This document shows, in pieces, positions 34,375 through 41,172 of a stretch of 42,448 nt of DNA. A program made the translations under genes and the position numbers. Numbering within the stretch: position 1 is the stretch's first letter; every line of letters begins with the position of its first letter. Source of the DNA: an uncultured bacterium (lineage in GTDB: Bacteria; Muiribacteriota; Ozemobacteria; Ozemobacterales; Ozemobacteraceae); assembly GCA_900317935.1 (NCBI GenBank), contig ONIU01000015.1:1-42448 (forward strand). The letters run 5' to 3'. The notes under the pieces are model-generated. The model did not search any database. It had not been told where the DNA came from and worked only from the letters and a program-made list of their open reading frames with translations.

Positions 34375-35661
34375 ATGAAAAAGCTTTCCTATATTTCGTT
34401 ATCTGTAATAATGGCTGCTGTAATCTTTACAGCTCCACTTTTTGCTTTCACGCCTTTCGATGAATCTAATGTAGTTAACGTCGAAAATAAACAGGATGAT
34501 TTGGAAACTGCTGATATCAGTGTTAAGAGTGAAAACACTAGCAGTGATTATAAGTCTTCTGTAAAAGGCACTATTACTGCCGAAGCACTGAACATTCGCT
34601 CATATCCTTGGGGTGATATTATTGGCACCTACAAAAAGGGAGATCAGATTGATATTATAGGTGAACTTGGAGATTGGTATAAAGTCAATTATAACGGCAG
34701 AGTAGGCTATATTCATGGTAATTGGGTTACTACACCAAATAAGCAGGGACAGACTGCTCCGAAATATGGAGTTGTAAATAACTGTCTTTGGGCTAATGTA
34801 CATAGAACTCCGTCTGGAGATGTTTTAACCAAATTCCAGAGTGGAGAAAAAGTATATATACTTGGTGAAATTGGTGACTGGTATAAAATTAAATATAATG
34901 GAAATGAAGCTTTTATTTCCAAGAATTATGTAGATACAACAAATTCTTCTGACAATTCAAACGGCAGCAATAATAATAATTCTAATGAATCTTCAGAAAG
35001 TTTTACTGGCTATGTTACAGCTACTGCTTTAAATGTTCGAACCGGAGCCTGGGGTACAATAGTTGGAAACCTATATAAGGGTGATGAAGTAAAAGTCATT
35101 GGAAAAAGTGGTGACTGGTATCAGATTGAATACAATGGAACAACTAGATATGTATCAGCAAATTATATTTATAATCCAAAAGATTCCGGCAGTTCTTCCG
35201 GTTCTAATGGTTCAAGTAATTCTGGAAATGCTGTTTCAGCAGGTGACGGCACTTTACAGCAGAATATCGTAGCTTCTGCAAGATCTTTGGTTGGTAGCAC
35301 TAATTTTAGAACTTCAGATGTAAGCGGTGGTAGATTGGCTTGTGCAAAAGTTGCTACTACTGCCCTTAAGAATGCTGGTGCTCTTGACAGAGTATATCTT
35401 AACTGCCGTGATTCAGTAAAAGCTCTTAAGGCTAAGGGCTGGGTTGAAGTAACACCTCCTCCCTATCAGGAAGGCGATGTTATTACTTGGAAAACTTATG
35501 ATTATACTGGTGACGGTATAAAAGACGAAGATACTCATATTGGTATTATTCTTAAAGAAGGAAATACTTATAAGGCGATGAACAACTCTTCTTCATTGAG
35601 AACACCTCGTATTTCTGATATCAATATTGCTCCTATTTCTAGAGTATTAAGAAAAGCTTAA
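34375..35661 (+). CDS. Secreted SH3b-repeat protein with a CHAP/NlpC-like peptidase domain (copy 2)
   Basis: The 428-residue protein parallels the copy 1 protein domain for domain: signal peptide (1-24), three SH3b domains (about 60-117, 127-180, 202-260), Ser/Gly linker, then the papain-like domain with Cys323 (LACAKVATTAL) and His388 (DTHIGII). Differences are concentrated in the N-terminal acidic stretch and in the linkers. The conserved catalytic residues suggest both copies are active. The fused propeller gene follows after 13 bases. Confidence 0.88.
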   Translation: MKKLSYISLSVIMAAVIFTAPLFAFTPFDESNVVNVENKQDDLETADISVKSENTSSDYKSSVKGTITAEALNIRSYPWGDIIGTYKKGDQIDIIGELGDWYKVNYNGRVGYIHGNWVTTPNKQGQTAPKYGVVNNCLWANVHRTPSGDVLTKFQSGEKVYILGEIGDWYKIKYNGNEAFISKNYVDTTNSSDNSNGSNNNNSNESSESFTGYVTATALNVRTGAWGTIVGNLYKGDEVKVIGKSGDWYQIEYNGTTRYVSANYIYNPKDSGSSSGSNGSSNSGNAVSAGDGTLQQNIVASARSLVGSTNFRTSDVSGGRLACAKVATTALKNAGALDRVYLNCRDSVKALKAKGWVEVTPPPYQEGDVITWKTYDYTGDGIKDEDTHIGIILKEGNTYKAMNNSSSLRTPRISDINIAPISRVLRKA

Positions 35662-35674
35662 TTCGAGGTTCTAA

Positions 35675-37429
35675 ATGAAATCTATTTCTCTTTTATGTGT
35701 TGCTTTCTTGAGCCTGTCAACTCTATGTCAGGCTCAGTCCTGGAGTCTTGATTACGGAAATGAAGAAGGCAAAGTTGCTTTTTATAATAGCAATAATGAC
35801 CCTAACTTTGCAGAAGATTCTCCATATGGTCCTTTATCATTCAGAGTTGTAAATAACAATCTTTGGGTATTAGATTCAGTTGCAGGTAAGCTTAGCTATT
35901 TCGATGAAAAAGGTAAGCTTCTGAAAAGTATAGTTGTTCCTGGTCTCGAAGGATTTAAACTTTTGGAAGACTTTGCTTTAGTCGGAGATAATCTGGCTGA
36001 ACCTGATGCTGTATGGATTGCAAATGCTGCAGATAATCTTATTAGAAAAATATCTCTTGCTGATGGTAAGGTTATTGCACAGGTTGGCGGTGCAGGTGAT
36101 GAACAGGGCAAGGTAATGCAGGTCAGTCAGCTTGAAACTGATGCTGGCGGAAGACTTTACGTAGGTGATATTGCTAGAAATAAGCTTTCTGTTTTTTCTG
36201 CAACCGGTGCTTTTTTAAGAGAGTATCAATGGCAGTCTACCGGATTTGTAGTTGATAAATATGCTAATTTGCATCTTATTCATTATAGCGATAATGCTGG
36301 TTACTTATATAGAGTTTATTCTCCAAAAGGGCAATTGCTAAAGAATACTCATCTTGGTTTTAGTAAGAATGCAAATTTAAAACTATATTCTGTAAATGCA
36401 GATGGTTCTATTATCCTTTCTATGATTCCTGAAAGTGGTTTCAAAGGAGTCTTAGATCTGTATAAAGTAAATAAATCAGGTGTAATAGAAGAACAATTAC
36501 AGTATATTCCTCCTGTTTCAATGAATCGTTATGTATTTGTAGACGGAGACAGAATTTTCCATGCCGAAGCTGATTTCGATAGCGCTCCGAAAACCAAGTT
36601 TATGGTTAAGCCGTTGGCATGGGGGAAAAAGGCCTCCACCAAAGCAGAAGTTCAAAAGTCTGGAATTCAGATAAAAAAGAATGTTATTGCAGCTATACCC
36701 GATGAAATAACTTCTAATCTTGTTGGGCTTCGTGTACATAAGAATCTTGCTTATGTTATGGCATCAAATGGTAAGTATATAACCATAAACCTTGCTAATG
36801 GAAGTTTGTCTAACTTTAAGCTTAAAACATCTTCTAAAGTTATAGACTATGATGTTGTAGTTGGTAAGATAATCTATCTTGATGACCAGGGGATGATTTG
36901 TGGTCATGCTTTCCCAAAATGGAATAAAGGCCCGTATAATGCTTGCCAAATAGAAGCCTGTGATCAGGGGGCTATTTTGTCTGGCGGAAGTAATGCTTAT
37001 TTCCTTGGTAAAAATGCAACGGACTCTGTTGAATTACCTGAAATCCATTTTTCTATACCTATAGATAATGGTTTCTTGTGGAACATTGCCTTGAATAAGG
37101 AAAAACTTTGGGAAGTTAATTTGCATGACTGTTTTGGCAATTTAATGAATAAAGTTTATAAGTTTAGTGAAATTTTTGAACCATCTAGGTTAGAAATCGG
37201 TCCCAACAATGGAGATGGAGACTTGCTTGTTTCTGCGGTAGAAGGAAATCAAAGAACCTTAGCTGTCATTGGTAATAACGGTAGAATGTTCTGGAAAATT
37301 AACGGTCCTGAAAAAATCTGTTCAAGAGACGCTGCTTTTGGACCTTTAGGAGAACTTCTAGTATTGGAAAAAAATACCGAAGGCAATATTGTTTTGAGTC
37401 GCTGGACGTTCATTACCCCTGAAGGTTGA
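35675..37429 (+). CDS. Secreted fused propeller-like protein (copy 2, both halves)
   Basis: The 584-residue protein joins homologues of both copy 1 propeller genes. Residues 1 to about 325 match the 32386 product, including signal peptide and blades; from about 330 (SGIQIKKNVIAAIPDEI) it matches the mature part of the 33392 product to the end (SRWTFITPEG against SRWKFATPEG). The second signal peptide is absent here. The cassette promoter, gene order and spacing are otherwise the same as in copy 1. Whether fusion or splitting came first cannot be told from this window. Confidence 0.88.
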   Translation: MKSISLLCVAFLSLSTLCQAQSWSLDYGNEEGKVAFYNSNNDPNFAEDSPYGPLSFRVVNNNLWVLDSVAGKLSYFDEKGKLLKSIVVPGLEGFKLLEDFALVGDNLAEPDAVWIANAADNLIRKISLADGKVIAQVGGAGDEQGKVMQVSQLETDAGGRLYVGDIARNKLSVFSATGAFLREYQWQSTGFVVDKYANLHLIHYSDNAGYLYRVYSPKGQLLKNTHLGFSKNANLKLYSVNADGSIILSMIPESGFKGVLDLYKVNKSGVIEEQLQYIPPVSMNRYVFVDGDRIFHAEADFDSAPKTKFMVKPLAWGKKASTKAEVQKSGIQIKKNVIAAIPDEITSNLVGLRVHKNLAYVMASNGKYITINLANGSLSNFKLKTSSKVIDYDVVVGKIIYLDDQGMICGHAFPKWNKGPYNACQIEACDQGAILSGGSNAYFLGKNATDSVELPEIHFSIPIDNGFLWNIALNKEKLWEVNLHDCFGNLMNKVYKFSEIFEPSRLEIGPNNGDGDLLVSAVEGNQRTLAVIGNNGRMFWKINGPEKICSRDAAFGPLGELLVLEKNTEGNIVLSRWTFITPEG

Positions 37430-37443
37430 GAGACAAGCTTTTT

Positions 37444-38085
37444 TTATCCTTCACAGGCTCTCCAAAGATACCACGAAGCTATAGAACGATAGGGTTTCCA
37501 GTATTTCTCAGCATGTTCAAGCATTTCTTTGTCGCTGGGAAGGGTAGGGTAGATGCCTTTTATGACTGCAAAGCCTTTGCGCAAGCCTAAGTCTTTGCCA
37601 GAAATAACGTCTATCCTGCCTAATTTAAATATTAAAAGCATCTCTACAGTCCAGCGGCCGATTCCTTTTATCTGGGTAAGACTTGTGATTATTTCATTGT
37701 CACTCATTTTATGAAGTTTAGTTAAATCAGGCAGTTTCCCATTAATCTCAAACTCGGTTAAATCTCGTATTGCTGCTATTTTAGGCCTTGATATGCCCAC
37801 ACTTCTAAGTTCATCATCTTCACTTCTTATTATGTCTAATGGTCGAATCTGTTTTGAATTGAAAAGATTGCAAAGCCTCATGAATATAGTGCTGGCAGCT
37901 TTTCCACTTAATTGCTGAGAAATAATAGATTCAATAAGAGATTGATATACTGAGGTTAAAGAGTTTATTTTTAGATTAAATTCTGGAGCTATTTTTAGAA
38001 ACTTTGCCATATACTTATCTTTTTTGGATAAGCATTCTTTAACCTGGGCTATATCTGCTCTTTCTATTTGAGTTTTAAGCTTCAT
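37444..38085 (-). CDS. DNA-3-methyladenine glycosylase, AlkA-like
   Basis: I choose the ATG at 38085 (213 residues, MKLKTQIERADI); an ATG at 38118 also fits, and neither has a strong ribosome binding site. The protein is a HhH-GPD base-excision glycosylase: SIISQQLSGKAA, the hairpin QIKGIGRWTVEM, and GKDLGLRKGF with the catalytic Asp before LGLRKG. It removes alkylated bases from DNA. No Fe-S cluster cysteines are present, as expected for AlkA-type enzymes. It converges on the propeller gene with only 14 bases between stops. Confidence 0.9.
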   Translation of the reverse strand: MKLKTQIERADIAQVKECLSKKDKYMAKFLKIAPEFNLKINSLTSVYQSLIESIISQQLSGKAASTIFMRLCNLFNSKQIRPLDIIRSEDDELRSVGISRPKIAAIRDLTEFEINGKLPDLTKLHKMSDNEIITSLTQIKGIGRWTVEMLLIFKLGRIDVISGKDLGLRKGFAVIKGIYPTLPSDKEMLEHAEKYWKPYRSIASWYLWRACEG

Positions 38086-38190
38086 ACTTTTTATTATATA
38101 CAGATTATTTAGCTCCATCAACTAGAGTTAGTAAGCTAAACAATTCGAACTTTTTGAATATAGAACTCTTCGAACGATTATAAACAATTA

Positions 38191-38248
38191 CCACAGTGAA
38201 ACGTCCCACAACGAAGTGTCCCACAGCGAAGCGTAACACAATGCCAAG
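38191..38248. repeat. 15-base degenerate tandem repeat
   Basis: About four units of consensus tcccacagcgaagcg lie in a row: 38191-38203 (partial), 38204-38218, 38219-38233 and 38234-38248. Its second unit matches 10865-10886. Confidence 0.6.
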
Positions 38249-38287
38249 CTAAGTTCTGCTCTCTTATCTCTTAAAAAAAGTTTCCCT

Positions 38288-38316
38288 TTGCCATGATTTT
38301 TCATTTACTATATGTT
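38288..38316 (+). promoter_or_regulatory. Promoter TTGCCA-17-TATGTT
   Basis: TTGCCA (38288-38293), a 17-base spacer and TATGTT (38311-38316) precede the DUF4258-like gene at 38365. Confidence 0.5.
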
Positions 38317-38364
38317 AAATAAAAGTTAGAATTTAAATATATAGAGAAAAAAAGAGGGAATATA

Positions 38365-38640
38365 ATGGGACGCAGACGAATAGCAAAACTTGTAGCAAGT
38401 GGCGACTATGAAATGACAAAGCACGCTTATGACCAGATGATTGCCAGAGATATTTTTATTAAACAGGTCGAAGATGCTCTGATGAACGGCAGAGTTGTCG
38501 ATAAGTGGTCAGAACGCGGCGGTGAAAAGCTTGCTATTGTCGGCGAACGCTACAACGGCGACGATATAAAGGTAATAGTCAAAGATACAGAGATTCCAAA
38601 GGTTATAACTGTCTGCTACCCCTACGAAAGCAATATTTAA
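38365..38640 (+). CDS. DUF4258-like small protein
   Basis: The 91-residue protein follows the DUF4258 pattern: an N-terminal helix with TKHAYDQMIARDI, VEDALMNGRVV, then strands with KLAIVGERYNGDDIKVIVKD and a final VITVCYP. DUF4258 belongs to a group of small folds that includes RelE-like toxins, but no antitoxin-sized gene is adjacent, so toxin function is not supported. GAGGG precedes the ATG. It ends one base before the end of arfB on the other strand. Confidence 0.75.
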   Translation: MGRRRIAKLVASGDYEMTKHAYDQMIARDIFIKQVEDALMNGRVVDKWSERGGEKLAIVGERYNGDDIKVIVKDTEIPKVITVCYPYESNI

Positions 38641-39066
38641 TTATTCATCGTATTTTTTGCTGCGGCTGGCTTTTTTCTGACTTTGAATTTTTTTAGATGC
38701 CATTCTTTCTTCTATAGAAGCTTTTGTTGGTTTTGTAGGTCGTCTTTTCTTTTTGACTTTTAATGCTTCTAAAATCATATTGCGAAGCTTTTCTCTGGCA
38801 TCTTCTATATTTCTATACTGTTCTCTGAATTGCTGGCTTGTAATAATCAGACAGTCTTCGGAATCAAGCTTGTTTTTGTTGGCTGCTAATAGTTTATTTA
38901 TAGCTGTTTCAGTTAACTCTGGGCAGTTTTTAGGGCTAAAACGTAACTCTATGCAGGTTGATACCTTGTTTACATTTTGTCCGCCGGGACCAGAAGATCT
39001 TACAGCACTGATCGTGAGTTGTTCAGAAGGTATTGTTATATTCTCATTAATTACAAGGTCTTCCAT
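38641..39066 (-). CDS. arfB: Ribosome-rescue peptidyl-tRNA hydrolase ArfB
   Basis: The 141-residue protein has the release-factor GGQ motif (RSSGPGGQNVNKVSTCIELR, GGQ at 28-30) and no codon-recognition domain. Its basic C-terminal tail (KKKRRPTKPTKASIEERMAS) is the part known to enter the empty mRNA channel of stalled ribosomes in ArfB/YaeJ. It lies just downstream of a lipoprotein gene, with six bases between. Confidence 0.95.
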   Translation of the reverse strand: MEDLVINENITIPSEQLTISAVRSSGPGGQNVNKVSTCIELRFSPKNCPELTETAINKLLAANKNKLDSEDCLIITSQQFREQYRNIEDAREKLRNMILEALKVKKKRRPTKPTKASIEERMASKKIQSQKKASRSKKYDE

Positions 39067-39072
39067 AATGAT

Positions 39073-39663
39073 TTAATAGCTTTTGAGATAAATACCGCTT
39101 GTCATGTACATGTAGTTTTCAGAAGCGTAAGTAAAATAGGGTTTCCAGAATTCGGGTTCTATTTCACTTTGGTCATAATAACACCATGCCCAAGGTTCTT
39201 CTACATCTTTATTGTCTTTATCTTGAAGAGTTAAATACCATTTATTATCTAAATATAATTTCTTTGAAGAAACATTAGCTTTTCCACAGTCTATAAATAG
39301 CCATCTTTCTTCACCATTTATCAGACAATAAACTGAAATATCCAGACAATATCCTCTTCTGTCTTTTCTTGTATTAAAAGTAAAATATCCTTCCATTACT
39401 TGAATATCTAAATAATGCCCTTTTTTAGAAGTCATACGTTTAAGTAGTTCAGCTAATCTGTTTCTTTGGGCTCCTCTCACCATCCAATTATTGCTGAATA
39501 ATGCGTATTCTATGTCATAATCATCTTCTAGTTCTGTAGCACTATCGTTAAAAGATCTTTTAAAAGCATCGTCATAGGCTTTATCTCTGGTTGTACCTCC
39601 ACAACCAGTAATAACGCTCATTAATACAATAATTACAAAGATTTTTAAAAGATTTTTATTCAT
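39073..39663 (-). CDS. Hypothetical lipoprotein
   Basis: The 196-residue protein has a lipoprotein signal (LMSVITGC, Cys21). The mature part is acidic and Tyr/Trp-rich near the end (EEPWAWCYYDQSEIEPEFW), with no recognised domain. It probably sits in the envelope. It may be co-transcribed with arfB, whose start is six bases beyond its stop. Confidence 0.75.
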   Translation of the reverse strand: MNKNLLKIFVIIVLMSVITGCGGTTRDKAYDDAFKRSFNDSATELEDDYDIEYALFSNNWMVRGAQRNRLAELLKRMTSKKGHYLDIQVMEGYFTFNTRKDRRGYCLDISVYCLINGEERWLFIDCGKANVSSKKLYLDNKWYLTLQDKDNKDVEEPWAWCYYDQSEIEPEFWKPYFTYASENYMYMTSGIYLKSY

Positions 39664-39712
39664 AGTTTTATTCTTGATAGAGTTTTTTATTAACTTCTAT
39701 ATTAAATATAAA

Positions 39713-39741
39713 CAAAAAAGGAGGCTTTGCAAGCCTCCTTA
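39713..39741 (-). terminator. Rho-independent terminator of trpS
   Basis: On the minus strand the stem AAGGAGGCTT/AAGCCTCCTT (loop of a few bases) runs into T6, nine bases after the trpS stop. It separates trpS from the lipoprotein gene. Confidence 0.9.
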
Positions 39742-39749
39742 ATCTTAAT

Positions 39750-40775
39750 TTACTTAAATCTTGTGTGAAGTTCTTTTAAGAATTCTTCATTATCGAAATA
39801 ATCAAGTTTCATTGCTGCTTTAACTTCTTTGAGAGTTTGAGAAGCTATTTCTCTGGCCTTTTCACAGCCTTCTTTAAGAATATTATAAACAAAATCTATG
39901 TTGCTTTCGTATTCTTTTCTTCTGTTTCTAATTGGTTCTAATTCAGCTTGAAGAATAGCGTTCAGGAACTTCTTAACCTTCATATCACCCAAACCGCCTC
40001 TTTGGTAGTGGGCTTTCAATTCATCAAGATTCTTGTAATCCGGTAGGTATTTGGCAAAATCTTCATCGGTGCAGAAAGCATCAAGATATGTGAAAACTGT
40101 GTTGCCTTCTAAACTTCCTGGGTCAGTGATCTTTAAGTGATTCGGGTCTGTAAACATGCTCATGACTTTTGCTTTTATTTCATTTTCCGGATCGCTTAAA
40201 TAAATGCAGTTGCCGAGAGATTTGCTCATTTTTGCTTTGCCGTCAGTGCCTGGCAGTCTTAAACAAGCATCATTCTTAGGAAGTATAATATTCTGTTCTA
40301 ACATTGGTTTCTGGTCTTCGCCCACAGGAACATCTGTAGCTTTAAAAGCAGTAATATCTGATGCCTGGCTGATGGGATAGGTGAAGAAACCGACTGGTAT
40401 ACTAGCTTCAAAGTTTCTCATCTGAATTTCAGCCTTAACAGTAGGATTTCTTTGGACTCTGCTAACTGTAACTAAATTCATATAGTAGAAACTCAGTTCT
40501 GTAAGTTCCGAAATCTGTGATTGAATAAAAATAGTTGATTTCTTTGGATCTAAGCCAACAGATAAGTAATCTAAGGCTACTTCTATGATATTCTGTCTGA
40601 CTTTTTCAGGATGGTCGGCATTGTCTGTAAGTGCCTGAGCGTCAGCTATCATTATTAGTATTTTATCAAATTCCCCAGAATTCTGAAGCTGAACTCTGGG
40701 TCTGAGAGAACCGACATAATGCCCTATGTGAAGTTTCCCTGTTGGTCTGTCGCCAGTAAGTATAATTTTGGGCAT
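39750..40775 (-). CDS. trpS: Tryptophanyl-tRNA synthetase
   Basis: The start at 40775 (MPKIILTGDRPTG) follows AAGGAG at seven bases; a longer frame to 40817 has none. The 341-residue class I synthetase has PTGKLHIGHYVGSL (HIGH), the middle segment typical of TrpS (VPVGEDQKPMLE, YPISQASDITAFK) and KMSKS (KAKMSKSLGN, about 196-205). It charges tRNA-Trp. It has its own promoter and terminator, and no T-box-like leader is present upstream. Confidence 0.95.
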   Translation of the reverse strand: MPKIILTGDRPTGKLHIGHYVGSLRPRVQLQNSGEFDKILIMIADAQALTDNADHPEKVRQNIIEVALDYLSVGLDPKKSTIFIQSQISELTELSFYYMNLVTVSRVQRNPTVKAEIQMRNFEASIPVGFFTYPISQASDITAFKATDVPVGEDQKPMLEQNIILPKNDACLRLPGTDGKAKMSKSLGNCIYLSDPENEIKAKVMSMFTDPNHLKITDPGSLEGNTVFTYLDAFCTDEDFAKYLPDYKNLDELKAHYQRGGLGDMKVKKFLNAILQAELEPIRNRRKEYESNIDFVYNILKEGCEKAREIASQTLKEVKAAMKLDYFDNEEFLKELHTRFK

Positions 40776-40815
40776 ATAAGAACTCCTTGAGAAAGAATGA
40801 TTTTTTAGAAACTCC

Positions 40816-40844
40816 AATATACAACAATGTGGCTATAGTGGCAA
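40816..40844 (-). promoter_or_regulatory. Promoter of trpS, TTGCCA-17-TATATT
   Basis: On the minus strand TTGCCA (40844-40839) and TATATT (40821-40816) are separated by 17 bases, 41 bases ahead of the trpS start. Confidence 0.65.
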
Positions 40845-40885
40845 TCAATTATTTTACTCACCGTCTAACACTTTCCAACTTATCA

Positions 40886-41065
40886 GAGCTTGTCCGAAAA
40901 CTTGAAATCTGCCATAAAATTAGAAGTGCTTTTTTGTTGTCTACCCATTGTCATAATCGTATAGCTTTCAGAACTAAAGCCCATACGCTATACTCTTTAT
41001 GACAAATGTGTAGCCAATTAGCGCAATCTAATTATTGAATCAAAACCTAGTTTTCGGACTGCCTC
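40886..41065. mobile_element. MITE-like nested palindrome
   Basis: Ends carry inverted copies of GAGnnnGTCCGAAAACTnG (40886-40904 and 41047-41065). Inside are further nested stems: 40918-40924 with 41027-41033, 40926-40930 with 41020-41024, 40948-40956 with 40997-41005, and 40959-40965 with 40987-40993. A direct ATCAGAG occurs at 40882-40888 and 41066-41072. No coding capacity is seen. It lies between the divergent trpS and PBP genes; a structured RNA is the alternative reading. Confidence 0.6.
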
Positions 41066-41113
41066 ATCAGAGAGAAAAAATATATATCATCATAAATAAA
41101 TATCTTTCCGATA

Positions 41114-41142
41114 TGTACAAATGACTAATTATTTAGTAAAAT
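41114..41142 (+). promoter_or_regulatory. Promoter of the PBP1A-like gene
   Basis: TGTACA (41114-41119), a 17-base spacer and TAAAAT (41137-41142) lie 30 bases ahead of the start. Confidence 0.55.
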
Positions 41143-41172
41143 GATTTATATTGATTTAAGGAAGGTTATTGC

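Noticed and set aside
38365..38640. Toxin of a toxin-antitoxin pair
   Set aside because: DUF4258 is distantly RelE-like, but no antitoxin gene lies on either side and both neighbours are unrelated genes.
40776..41172. T-box or other tRNA-sensing leader for trpS
   Set aside because: The palindrome lies upstream of the trpS promoter, and no T-box sequence (AGGGTGGNACCGCG) is present.
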